From the NCBI GenBank assembly GCA_900542035.1, contig UQMJ01000016.1, positions 1-61,835 on the forward strand: 61,835 nt of DNA, in the 5' to 3' direction. The stretch is from an uncultured Clostridium sp. GTDB lineage: Bacteria > Bacillota > Clostridia > Lachnospirales > Lachnospiraceae. Both the position numbers and the translations under genes were made by a program. Of this stretch, positions 25,916-34,617 are shown in pieces; position 1 is the stretch's first letter, and each line of letters begins with the position of its first letter. The notes beneath the pieces are model-generated. The model made no database searches. It worked only from the letters and a program-made list of their open reading frames with translations, and was not told the origin of the DNA.

Positions 25916-27268
25916 ATGGTTTATAATATTCTGGACTATGGGGCAGTGCCTGACGGTCTCACAAAGGCTACAAAAGCGATTCAGGCTGCTATTGATGACT
26001 GTACAAAAACAGGAGGACAGGTGCTGGTACCATCAGGGCGCTTTCTTTCTGGTTCTCTGCATTTAAAATCCGATGTAGATCTTCATCTGGAACAGGGAGC
26101 AGTTTTAATTTCCAGCCTGGAACAAGAAGATATGATTGATTTTGCCAGAGAGTATGAAGATGATAATGCAGATGTAGGCTGGGACGGCGGCTGTTTTCTC
26201 TTCGCCCGCCATGGGAAAAATATCCAGATTTCCGGAAGCGGAACCATAGATGGCCAGGGACGTCTGGTTTTTGAGGATGACAATGCGGATAACGGCTTCC
26301 ATGAGTGCCCTCTTTTTGTCACAGGCTTCCGCCCACGTACCAGTTTTTTGGAAGATATTGAAAATCTCACCATTCAGGATGTAACATTTTATGATGCCGC
26401 TTTCTGGACCCTGCATATGGCAGGCTGCAGGAATGTCATGGTAAAAAATATCCGTATCCTGAATCATGACAGAGGCCCCAATAATGATGGAATTGACCCA
26501 GACTGCTGCCAAAATGTGGTAATACAGGGCTGTATTCTGGAAACAGGAGACGATTCTATTGTGGTAAAGGCAACGGGACCTATGTCTGAAAAATATGGAA
26601 ACTGCGAAAATATTGTCATTCAGGGGTGTATCATGCATTCCAGGGATTCTGCTTTAAAAATTGGAACGGAAACCTATGGTCATATTCGGAATGTGACATT
26701 AAGCGACTGTGTAGTAAAGGACTGTTCCAGGGCAGTAAGTATCTGGTCCAGAGACGGAGGATCCATTTCGGATATTTATATCCATCATGTGCTGGGAAAT
26801 ACCAGAAGGTATGCGGACTGCCCCCAGCGGACAGACTGTGCGCCAAGATGGTGGGGGAAGGGCGAACCGATTTTTATTTCCGCTGCCAAACGAAAAGATG
26901 TAGACCGGATTCCAGGTTCCATCCATCATATTTATATGGATCATCTGCATATTCAGGCAGAGTCCTGTATTTTTATTGCAGGAGAGGAGTACAGCCCGAT
27001 AGAAGAGGTGTACCTTGAAAATCTGGATATTACCTGGAAGCAGCAAAGCCTTCACCGTCCGGACGTCTTTGACGAACAGCCTTCTGTTCGAGACGTATAT
27101 GAACATGAGATTCCGCAGGTCTATATCCGGTACGGAAAATATGTTCAAATGGAAGGCCGCCTTCGGGTGGATGCTTCTTTGACAGATGTAATTCAAAAAC
27201 AGGAAATATTGGAACATACAGAGTGCTGTGAGATTAAAAATCTCTGTACCGGCCATGGAAATGTATAA
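25916..27268 (+). CDS. GH28 family glycosidase (rhamnogalacturonan/polygalacturonan oligosaccharide hydrolase)
   Basis: A 450-residue parallel beta-helix enzyme. It opens with YNILDYGAVPDG, as GH28 proteins do. Catalytic acids are seen as NNDGIDPD (residues 189-196) and GDDS (211-214). The usual GHG and RIK motifs are replaced by HSRDSALKIGTET (241-253) and IWSRDGG (276-282), a variant I associate with bacterial GH28 exo-enzymes and rhamnogalacturonases. With no signal peptide it should cut imported oligosaccharides, probably releasing galacturonate between GalA and Rha. AAGGAGG lies about seven bases before the ATG. Specificity is inferred from context. Confidence 0.85.
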   Translation: MVYNILDYGAVPDGLTKATKAIQAAIDDCTKTGGQVLVPSGRFLSGSLHLKSDVDLHLEQGAVLISSLEQEDMIDFAREYEDDNADVGWDGGCFLFARHGKNIQISGSGTIDGQGRLVFEDDNADNGFHECPLFVTGFRPRTSFLEDIENLTIQDVTFYDAAFWTLHMAGCRNVMVKNIRILNHDRGPNNDGIDPDCCQNVVIQGCILETGDDSIVVKATGPMSEKYGNCENIVIQGCIMHSRDSALKIGTETYGHIRNVTLSDCVVKDCSRAVSIWSRDGGSISDIYIHHVLGNTRRYADCPQRTDCAPRWWGKGEPIFISAAKRKDVDRIPGSIHHIYMDHLHIQAESCIFIAGEEYSPIEEVYLENLDITWKQQSLHRPDVFDEQPSVRDVYEHEIPQVYIRYGKYVQMEGRLRVDASLTDVIQKQEILEHTECCEIKNLCTGHGNV

Positions 27269-27284
27269 AAGGAGAACAGAAAAG

Positions 27285-29522
27285 ATGGAATATACCAAAT
27301 ATCCTCATACAACTGGAAGCTTTACACTGCCTGGAGAGGCTGGCTGCGAGGATCTTACGCTGAAACTGGCAGAACAATGGGGAGCAGATGTAATTCGTGA
27401 TTCCGATGGAACAAAACTTTCTGATGAAATCGTAAAGGCAGGTTATGGAATCTATTCAACTATCTGCATCATTCGAGATCATAATGAATGGGCTAAAAGC
27501 CACATGGATCGCCTGCAGCAGACCTTCCTTATGTCTGCGCCAAAGACTGCTGAGAGTGAGACTGTGACGATTTGTCTTTTAGATGATTATTTTAAGGAAC
27601 AATTTCTGGTAAACACTTCTGAAGCATCGATGGAATACTGGCAGGTGTTTGATCGCACAGACAATACAGAGATTCCCAGAAAGCAGTGGGAGTTTGATGA
27701 AACGACCGGCACTGTGGCCATTCAGGGAGCAAAGGAATACCATGATTATACCGTCAATTTCCTGGCTTACCGGATCTGGGAAGAAATCAATATGTACAAC
27801 CATGTTACCAATCACTGGGATAAAGAACATCTGATGCCTGTGGATCCACGTTATCCGGATGTACAGGAATACCTTCTTTCCTGGCTGAAAAACTGGTGCG
27901 TAGAAAATCCAGATCCCACCGTTGTCCGCTTTACTTCCCTTTTTTACAATTTTGTATGGATCTGGGGAGCGGATGAACGCCACAGAAATCATTTTACCGA
28001 TTGGGGGTCCTATGATTTTACAGTAAGTCCAGAGGCCTTGAATCAGTTTGAGGCAGAATATGGATACCGTCTGACCTCAGAAGATTTTATTAACCAGGGC
28101 AAGCTTCATGCGACTCACATGGCTCCCTGCAAAAAACAGCTGGATTATATGAAATTCACCAACCGTTTTGTAATTTCCTTTGGAAAGAAGCTGGTGGATC
28201 TGGTTCATTCTTACGGAAAGAAGGCTTATGTATTTTATGATGACAGCTGGGTAGGATTAGAACCTTATTTCCCTACTTTTACAGAATTTGGATTTGACGG
28301 TATTATCAAATGTATCTTCTCCGGATATGAAGTACGTCTGTGTGCCGGCGTCGATGTTCCGACTCACGAAGTCCGGCTTCATCCCTATCTGTTCCCTGTA
28401 GGACTGGGCGGAGCTCCTACTTTTTCGGAAGGCGGAGATCCCAAAAGAGATGCCCAGAAATACTGGGTTGATGCAAGACGGGCTATGCTCAGGGCAAAAA
28501 TTGATCGCATTGGATTGGGAGGATACCTGCATCTGTTAGAGGATTATCCGGACTTTGTGGAATATATCAGTCATATAGCAGACGAATTCCGAGCCATTAA
28601 AGCGCTGCATGAGGAAGGAGAACCTCAGATGCTGCCGTTCCATGCAGGCGTGCTGACAGCATGGGGAAAGACCCGTTCCTGGACGTTATCCGGCCATTTC
28701 CACGAAACCTGGAAAAACGATTTAATTCATATTAATGAAGCGTTGGCTGGATGGCCGGTAAAGGTGGATTACCTGGATTTTGAAGATGTAAAGAAACAGG
28801 ATCTTTCGGATTATGATGTGATTATCAATGCAGGCTTTGCAGGCAGCGCATGGAGCGGAGGCGAACAGTGGAATGACAGCTTCGTAGTGAAAACCCTTCG
28901 GGAGTACGCTCAAAAGGGAGGCTGTATCTTAGGCGTATTCCAGCCATCTATGACAACCGGATATATGACGAATTTCCGTTTGGCAGACGTACTGGGCGTA
29001 GACCAGGATATGGGCGAGCGGTGCTGCCATGGACGTATCGCTTATCAGAAGTCAGAAAATTTCTTTGGTGAAAGTAATCTGGCTGCTGAAAACGGCTCCA
29101 AATTTTACGCAGCTGCAGAAGGCCTGAAAGGAGCAGAGGGAATCTATCTTACTGATTCAGCGGTTCAGGTACTGGCAGAGGATGTAACCTACAGCCCTAT
29201 TGGGGAGGAAGTACATACCCCGAAACTTACGTATCATCCATATGGAAAGGGCTGCGGCATTTACCTGTCCCATTTTACCTACAGCGCTGAAAACAGCCGG
29301 TTCCTTCTGGAACTGCTTTTAAAGGCTGCAGGAAAGGAAGAATTTAGAGCGCAGCTGGGTGATAATCTGTATTGTGAAGCAGCATATTTCCCGCACTCCG
29401 GCAAGGCGGTAGCAGTCAATAATTCCGGACAGCCTCAGCATTTGAACGTGACCCTGGGAGGCGTTGAAAAAGAAGTGGATTTGAATCCATGGGACAGCTG
29501 CATTATGGAAATAGAACCATAA
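27285..29522 (+). CDS. GH112 phosphorylase, probably beta-D-galactosyl-(1->4)-L-rhamnose phosphorylase
   Basis: A 745-residue cytoplasmic enzyme that resembles the bifidobacterial lacto-N-biose phosphorylase from end to end: the opening GSFTLPGEAGCEDLT, AEQWGADVIRDSDGT, MYNHVTNHWDKEH, YDDSWVGLEPY (general acid likely D320), RIGLGGYLHL and an NNSGQPQ C-terminal domain. GH112 members phosphorolyse Gal-beta-1,3-HexNAc or Gal-beta-1,4-Rha. The surrounding pectin genes favour Gal-Rha, the linkage at which galactan side chains join RG-I; products would be Gal-1-phosphate and L-rhamnose. The ATG at 27285 has GGAG ten bases upstream; an upstream in-frame start lies inside the GH28 gene. Confidence 0.88.
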   Translation: MEYTKYPHTTGSFTLPGEAGCEDLTLKLAEQWGADVIRDSDGTKLSDEIVKAGYGIYSTICIIRDHNEWAKSHMDRLQQTFLMSAPKTAESETVTICLLDDYFKEQFLVNTSEASMEYWQVFDRTDNTEIPRKQWEFDETTGTVAIQGAKEYHDYTVNFLAYRIWEEINMYNHVTNHWDKEHLMPVDPRYPDVQEYLLSWLKNWCVENPDPTVVRFTSLFYNFVWIWGADERHRNHFTDWGSYDFTVSPEALNQFEAEYGYRLTSEDFINQGKLHATHMAPCKKQLDYMKFTNRFVISFGKKLVDLVHSYGKKAYVFYDDSWVGLEPYFPTFTEFGFDGIIKCIFSGYEVRLCAGVDVPTHEVRLHPYLFPVGLGGAPTFSEGGDPKRDAQKYWVDARRAMLRAKIDRIGLGGYLHLLEDYPDFVEYISHIADEFRAIKALHEEGEPQMLPFHAGVLTAWGKTRSWTLSGHFHETWKNDLIHINEALAGWPVKVDYLDFEDVKKQDLSDYDVIINAGFAGSAWSGGEQWNDSFVVKTLREYAQKGGCILGVFQPSMTTGYMTNFRLADVLGVDQDMGERCCHGRIAYQKSENFFGESNLAAENGSKFYAAAEGLKGAEGIYLTDSAVQVLAEDVTYSPIGEEVHTPKLTYHPYGKGCGIYLSHFTYSAENSRFLLELLLKAAGKEEFRAQLGDNLYCEAAYFPHSGKAVAVNNSGQPQHLNVTLGGVEKEVDLNPWDSCIMEIEP

Positions 29523-29541
29523 AAGAGACAAAGGTGAAAAA

Positions 29542-31353
29542 ATGACAGAGTATCGGTTTACAGATCAATGGGAACAAGATATTACAAACAATGAAACGGT
29601 AAAACGGCTTTTTGCTTCCAATCTCTATGGAGAAGAGGCAGGAGCCGGTTTCCTGCCGGAACTGGAAGAAAGGGCTGCAGAGGACTTTTACACAGGGACA
29701 GCCGGATGGATACCAGGAGGAAACGGAAAAAAAGAAGAGGGAGTAATGCGCAGAGACTGCCCTGATGGGGTGGAGATCAACAGCGAGAATTATCCTCTGC
29801 GTTTTGGAATCCCTGTAAAACATACAGGCCGCTATCAGATTACCGTAGAGATATGCGGCGGCAGGGAAGGCCTGTCAGGACTTACGCTATCTGTTGGAAG
29901 AAGAAATATTGTAGAAAGGAATCTTTCGATTTCTGCAAATCGGGTATACCGCAAAACTTTTTATTACGGCGTTTATCCCTACCGCCCTGTGGTACGGGAG
30001 GATGAACCGACGACAGACTTTATGATTGGAATCAGTGTCGTAGGAAAAGGGGCAAGACTTAGTCGAATCTGCGTTGAATACTGTGACGGAACAGGCCAAC
30101 AGGTTCCGGCTCTTTTCATCGGAGGAGACTCTACAGTTCGGGACTATGAAGGGCTGTATCCATACAACCCGCTTACCAACGGAGGAAGCTGGGGACAAAA
30201 CCTTTTGCAGTATCTGGACGGAATGGCTGTGTGCAACCAGGCCCACAGCGGACTGACAACCAATTGTTTCCGGCAGGACGGTCACTGGGAACTGGTAAAA
30301 GCTGGTATTCGTGAGGGAGATGTATTTCTGTTTGGTTTTGGTCACAATGATCAAAAACGCAGAAATCTAAAGGCTTATGACCAGTTTGCGTCCAATATCC
30401 GCCGTTATGTTATGGAAACCAGAACCTTAGGCGGTATACCGGTGCTTGCAACCCCTATGAGCCGGATTCCAGTTCAGGACGGGGACGGCTGGTATGATCT
30501 TCTGGAAGCTTATGCAGACAGCATCCGGCAGATAGGAAGGGAGATGAACGTCCCTGTAATTGACCTTCACAGCCTGACGTTCAAGCTGTTTTGTTCCATG
30601 GGGCCTAAGAACTGCCAGAATTATTTCAATGATACGACTCATGTAAATGATTACGGCGGCGCTTTGCTGGCAGATATGATGGCGAAGGAGATTCGGCGGC
30701 TTCGGATTGAACCGTTATGCAACCATATGAATCATACCGTCTTTCACGACTGGGAGCCGGATCTGTCGCTGCGTCCCCAAGGACAGATGGAAAGCAGTCA
30801 AATTGAGGAACGGCCTAATCTGAGTACAGAACTTCCGGAACTTCCCTATGAAGATTGCAGAAACCTAGATGAAAAAGATGTGATGGCGCTTAAAGAGGCA
30901 ATGAAATATGGCTTTTTAGACCCTTGTGTCCGCTATCTGCATCCCCTGGAAGAAATGCCTCGGGCCCAGTTTGTGTTTCTTTTCTTAAAGGCAATTAAAC
31001 CGGCCCTTAGACGGCCCTGGCAGGGGAGCTACTGTGATTTGAGCCGTTACGAGTATGATGCGGAACAGATTCAGGCGGCTCTGGATGAAAACTTGATTGA
31101 TTTTGAAACGACGCCAAATCATTGTTTCCGGCCAGACGATACTCTGACCCTGGAAGAACTGGTAAGCTTTGCTGTCAGGGGACTGCACCCATGGGCGGAA
31201 CGAAACCTGGGATTATCCGAATGTATCAAAGAGGCGCAGGCGCTTGGATGGATTGAGCCTTCCGGTCTGGAGCCTGGACGAAAAGTAACCAGAGCGGAAA
31301 GCATTGAGATGACGGTAAAGATGTACGAGAAAATAAATCGTTCAGTGTATTAG
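29542..31353 (+). CDS. CE12-type rhamnogalacturonan acetylesterase with C-terminal SLH-like repeats
   Basis: A 603-residue SGNH hydrolase. Residues about 1-185 form a beta-rich accessory domain of a type seen in front of RGAE enzymes. The esterase domain (about 188-390) has the nucleophile S197 in GGDSTVRDY, the oxyanion block GHND (267-270) and the D364-T-T-H367 pair. Residues 436-600 look like three S-layer-homology repeats (each ending in a helix such as MPRAQFVFLFLKAI, LTLEELVSFAVRGL, VTRAESIEMTVKMY). No signal peptide is present, so an anchor role would be strange. It should remove acetyl groups from imported RG-I oligosaccharides. It is the last gene of the operon. Confidence 0.85.
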   Translation: MTEYRFTDQWEQDITNNETVKRLFASNLYGEEAGAGFLPELEERAAEDFYTGTAGWIPGGNGKKEEGVMRRDCPDGVEINSENYPLRFGIPVKHTGRYQITVEICGGREGLSGLTLSVGRRNIVERNLSISANRVYRKTFYYGVYPYRPVVREDEPTTDFMIGISVVGKGARLSRICVEYCDGTGQQVPALFIGGDSTVRDYEGLYPYNPLTNGGSWGQNLLQYLDGMAVCNQAHSGLTTNCFRQDGHWELVKAGIREGDVFLFGFGHNDQKRRNLKAYDQFASNIRRYVMETRTLGGIPVLATPMSRIPVQDGDGWYDLLEAYADSIRQIGREMNVPVIDLHSLTFKLFCSMGPKNCQNYFNDTTHVNDYGGALLADMMAKEIRRLRIEPLCNHMNHTVFHDWEPDLSLRPQGQMESSQIEERPNLSTELPELPYEDCRNLDEKDVMALKEAMKYGFLDPCVRYLHPLEEMPRAQFVFLFLKAIKPALRRPWQGSYCDLSRYEYDAEQIQAALDENLIDFETTPNHCFRPDDTLTLEELVSFAVRGLHPWAERNLGLSECIKEAQALGWIEPSGLEPGRKVTRAESIEMTVKMYEKINRSVY

Positions 31354-31444
31354 ATAAACGAGGTATGATATGAATAATAGATGGATCGCATTATTATTTT
31401 GATTGCAATTTAAACGGCTGCTGGTTGAATGAGAAGTCTTGCAA

Positions 31445-31488
31445 AAAGGTGGAAAGTCAGAGTAAATCGGCTTTCTGCCTTTGTTTTC
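31445..31488 (+). terminator. Probable terminator of the pectin operon
   Basis: A 12-bp stem (AAAGGTGGAAAG with CTTTCTGCCTTT, two G-T pairs) with a 14-base loop is followed by GTTTTC. It lies about 90 bases after the last gene of the island and before the miaB promoter. Confidence 0.62.
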
Positions 31489-31544
31489 TATCAAGCCATT
31501 TTTATATCGTAATAGTATCGTAAGCTTTGCGGTCATTTTTCATA

Positions 31545-31573
31545 TTGTTGTTTATGTAAAATTGTGCTATAAT
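31545..31573 (+). promoter_or_regulatory. Promoter for miaB and downstream genes
   Basis: TTGTTG (31545-31550) and TATAAT (31568-31573) are exactly 17 bases apart, with an extended TGC before the -10. It is the start of the housekeeping block after the island. Confidence 0.77.
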
Positions 31574-31577
31574 CCCA

Positions 31578-31612
31578 CAAAGGGGAAGGGAGAGACCTCC
31601 CCTCCTTCTTTG
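31578..31612 (+). other. Purine/pyrimidine hairpin in the miaB leader
   Basis: The run CAAAGGGGAAGGGAG faces CTCCCCTCCTTCTTTG across AGAC, an imperfect hairpin of about 15 pairs right after the transcription start. No T run follows directly. Its role is unknown. Confidence 0.4.
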
Positions 31613-31642
31613 TTGATACTAATTTTTGATAGAATAGGCAGG

Positions 31643-33166
31643 ATGAAATTGAATAATCAGGATTTTGAAAGAATACAGCAGGCGGCTCCAGCAGAAGAGC
31701 CGGCCAGACAGAATTACTTTATTAATCAGGCGCGGCAGATTTTTAAAAGCAGATTTGAGGCAGAGGCTGCGTCTGGAAAGGCAGAGGAGCGCTACGGTGC
31801 AGAACTTTTTGCAAAACTGAAGGAGGGCGGCTATTCTGGAACGTTCTGTGTAGTTACCTTTGGCTGCCAGATGAACGCCAGGGACTCTGAAAAGCTGGAA
31901 GGCGTTTTGGAAGCAGTCGGGCTGATGCGTACAGAAAATGAAGATTCTGACTTTACTTTATACAATACCTGTACCGTAAGGGAAAACGCCAACCAGCGCG
32001 TTTATGGAAGACTGGGGCAGTTAGGCGCTCTAAAGAAAAAGCACCCTGGCATGATGATTGGCCTGTGCGGCTGCATGATGCAGGAATCCCAGGTGGTAGA
32101 AAAAATCCGAAAATCCTATCGTTTTGTAGATTTGATTTTTGGAACTCACAATATCTTTAAGCTGGCAGAGCTTTTAACCGAACGTCTGATGGGCGGGAAG
32201 ATGACCATTGACGTATGGGAAGGAACGGATAAAATCGTAGAGGAACTGCCAACCGATCGGAAGTATTCCTTTAAATCCGGCGTGAATATTATGTTTGGCT
32301 GCAACAATTTCTGCAGCTACTGCATTGTTCCTTATGTAAGAGGACGGGAACGGAGCCGGAATCCGGAAGACATTATCGAAGAAATCAAACGTCTGGTAGC
32401 AGATGGAGTGGTTGAGGTCATGCTTCTTGGACAGAATGTGAATTCTTATGGAAAGACGCTGGAGCATCCCATTACCTTTGCCCAGCTGTTAAAACGGGTA
32501 ACGGAGATAGAAGGATTGGAGCGTGTCCGCTTTATGACCTCCCATCCAAAGGATTTATCGGATGAATTGATTGAGGTAATGAAGTCTTCGGATAAGATTT
32601 GCCGCCATCTGCACCTGCCTCTCCAGTCTGGGAGCAGCCGGATTCTGGAGATTATGAACCGGAAATACACCAAAGAGCAGTATCTGACTTTAGTGGACAA
32701 GATTCGCGCCGCCATACCGGATATTTCTCTGACTACAGATATCATTGTAGGATTTCCAGGGGAAACCGAAGAAGACTTTTTGGAGACCATGGATGTGGTA
32801 GAAAAGGTACGTTATGACAGTGCATTTACCTTTATTTATTCTAAGCGTACCGGAACTCCGGCAGCTAAGATGGAAAATCAGGTGCCGGAAGAAGTAGTAA
32901 AAGACCGGTTTGACCGTCTGCTGGCGCAGGTGCAGCGGATTTCTTCTGAGGTTTCCGGACGGGATTTACATACCGTACAGAAAGTGCTGGCAGAAGAAGT
33001 CAACACGCAGGACAGCCGTCTGTTAACCGGCCGCCTGAGCAGCAATACTATCGTCCATTTTCCAGGGGATCCTTCTTTAGTCGGAAAAATCGTGGATGTT
33101 TCCCTGGATGAGATAAAAGGGTTCTATTATATGGGACACCTGGCAGAAACACAAGGAGGAAATTGA
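31643..33166 (+). CDS. miaB: tRNA-2-methylthio-N6-dimethylallyladenosine synthase MiaB
   Basis: A radical-SAM methylthiotransferase that adds the methylthio group at A37 of tRNAs reading codons that begin with U, after MiaA. It has 507 residues. The N-terminal UPF0004 domain has FGCQMNARDSEKL and further cysteines for the second cluster. The radical-SAM CxxxCxxC is CNNFCSYC. A TRAM domain is at the C-terminus. The start is ATG 31643; an in-frame extension of 54 codons upstream covers the promoter and leader hairpin and is rejected. The ribosome site is poor (AGGCAGG close to the ATG). miaA lies in the same gene block. Confidence 0.95.
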   Translation: MKLNNQDFERIQQAAPAEEPARQNYFINQARQIFKSRFEAEAASGKAEERYGAELFAKLKEGGYSGTFCVVTFGCQMNARDSEKLEGVLEAVGLMRTENEDSDFTLYNTCTVRENANQRVYGRLGQLGALKKKHPGMMIGLCGCMMQESQVVEKIRKSYRFVDLIFGTHNIFKLAELLTERLMGGKMTIDVWEGTDKIVEELPTDRKYSFKSGVNIMFGCNNFCSYCIVPYVRGRERSRNPEDIIEEIKRLVADGVVEVMLLGQNVNSYGKTLEHPITFAQLLKRVTEIEGLERVRFMTSHPKDLSDELIEVMKSSDKICRHLHLPLQSGSSRILEIMNRKYTKEQYLTLVDKIRAAIPDISLTTDIIVGFPGETEEDFLETMDVVEKVRYDSAFTFIYSKRTGTPAAKMENQVPEEVVKDRFDRLLAQVQRISSEVSGRDLHTVQKVLAEEVNTQDSRLLTGRLSSNTIVHFPGDPSLVGKIVDVSLDEIKGFYYMGHLAETQGGN

Positions 33167-33168
33167 AC

Positions 33169-34584
33169 ATGAAAAAGAAGCTAAGGACTGCTGCAGTTCT
33201 TGCAATGGCCATGTCACTGACAGTACCGGCTGTTGCATACGCAGACAGCGGTTACATAAATGAAGGCCCTGGAGTAGCCTTAGATCAGAAGGGGGAGACT
33301 GGTTCCGGCGTGATTAATCTGGATTCCGGAAGCCAGGCAGAAGGCCCTGGGGCAGTAGAAGAGCCAGGAGAAAGTGTCCCTGTAAATCCAGGCGGGTCGG
33401 AATCCGGAGAAACCCAGGCGCCTCCGGCAGAAGGCGGGGAGACCGTTAATTCAGGAGTTATCACACCGGCACAGAAGGTATTTAATGGCGTTACTTTAAA
33501 CTATGGCGTTGGAAACGGCGGATTTATCAGCAATATGTCTCTGGTATTTAACAGCGGACTGGGCGGTTCCATTACTTATACCAGCAGCATTAACAACGGC
33601 GGCTGGCTGGGCTGGAATTACGTAGGGGAATTAAACGGCGCGACTGACGGCAATGCAGATACCCGTATGGAAGCAGTCCGCATCAACCTTTCCATGCTGG
33701 CAGGATATAACTGGGATATTTACTATCGGGTTACACTGGATACAGTAGGACAATTAGGCTGGGCGAAAAATGGCGAGATTGCCGGAACATTAGACAGCGG
33801 CCATTACATTACAGATATTGAAATCCAGCTGGTTCCAAAGGGACAGCCAGGTCCGGAATCAGATCGCTACCGGTTCTATTCCGTATACGAGTCCCGTATG
33901 TGGAGAGACGAGGCAGGGCTGATTCACTATGACGATCCCAATGGAAACAATTATTCCGGCTGGCTGGACGATACAGAAAGCAGATTTTACGTATCGGATT
34001 CTATGGTTCTGACCGGCTGGCATTATCTGGACGGATATAAATACTACTTTAGGGAAGATGGCCGTCTGGTACAAAACGTGGATCCAATTATCGGCAAACA
34101 GTCTTCCTATGCCATCAAGGTAAACAAGACGGCAAATTGTCTGACCGTATATGCAAAAGACGGAGATAAGGGATATATCATTCCGGTAATGTCCATGCTG
34201 ACCTCGGTAGGAGATGATACGCCGATTGGAACCTTTAAGAGTCCGGAGCGCTACCGCTGGCGTTATATGGTAGGAGACTGCTATACCCAGTACGCAACCC
34301 GTATAACCGGAAGCTTCCTGCTGCATTCGGTTATTTATGACAAACAGAACAACCGTACTCTGCGGGCACAGACTTACAATGATTTAGGCATTGCCCGTTC
34401 TGCAGGCTGCGTCCGTCTGCGTACAGTAGACGCCAAATGGATTTATGACAATGTTCAGGCTGGAGTTCCGATTACTATTTACGAGGATGCAGCCAGCGTA
34501 GGACCATTCTATCGTCCAGATATTGTGCCGGTACCCAATACTCAGGAATGGGATCCCACAGATGCAGAAGTCCGTCTGCAGTAA
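33169..34584 (+). CDS. Secreted L,D-transpeptidase with ChW and cell-wall-binding repeats
   Basis: A 471-residue exported peptidoglycan cross-linking enzyme. Order: signal peptide (about 1-26, cut after VAYA), a Gly/Pro/Glu-rich linker to about 100, two ChW repeats (one with GGWLGWNYVGELNGATDG, one with QLGWAKNGEIAGTLDSG), a choline-binding-like repeat (GWHYLDGYKYYFREDGRLV), then the YkuD domain with H386 and the catalytic Cys C414 in RSAGCVRL. It forms 3-3 cross-links, or attaches proteins, in the wall. ATG 33169 has AAGGAGG nine bases upstream, inside the end of miaB. Confidence 0.9.
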   Translation: MKKKLRTAAVLAMAMSLTVPAVAYADSGYINEGPGVALDQKGETGSGVINLDSGSQAEGPGAVEEPGESVPVNPGGSESGETQAPPAEGGETVNSGVITPAQKVFNGVTLNYGVGNGGFISNMSLVFNSGLGGSITYTSSINNGGWLGWNYVGELNGATDGNADTRMEAVRINLSMLAGYNWDIYYRVTLDTVGQLGWAKNGEIAGTLDSGHYITDIEIQLVPKGQPGPESDRYRFYSVYESRMWRDEAGLIHYDDPNGNNYSGWLDDTESRFYVSDSMVLTGWHYLDGYKYYFREDGRLVQNVDPIIGKQSSYAIKVNKTANCLTVYAKDGDKGYIIPVMSMLTSVGDDTPIGTFKSPERYRWRYMVGDCYTQYATRITGSFLLHSVIYDKQNNRTLRAQTYNDLGIARSAGCVRLRTVDAKWIYDNVQAGVPITIYEDAASVGPFYRPDIVPVPNTQEWDPTDAEVRLQ

Positions 34585-34617
34585 TGATAACTTACAGAAA
34601 AGAGAGGATTGGAATAC

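Noticed and set aside
26105..27298. Two long antisense open frames (177 and 199 residues) opposite the GH28 gene
   Set aside because: They lie wholly against a clear GH28/GH112 coding region, have no ribosome site, and read as low-probability protein rich in His, Ile and Phe. Similar antisense frames opposite the PBP, MinC and flavoprotein genes were dropped for the same reason.
31481..31642. In-frame 54-codon N-terminal extension of MiaB
   Set aside because: It covers a strong promoter and the leader hairpin and has no similarity to MiaB N-termini.
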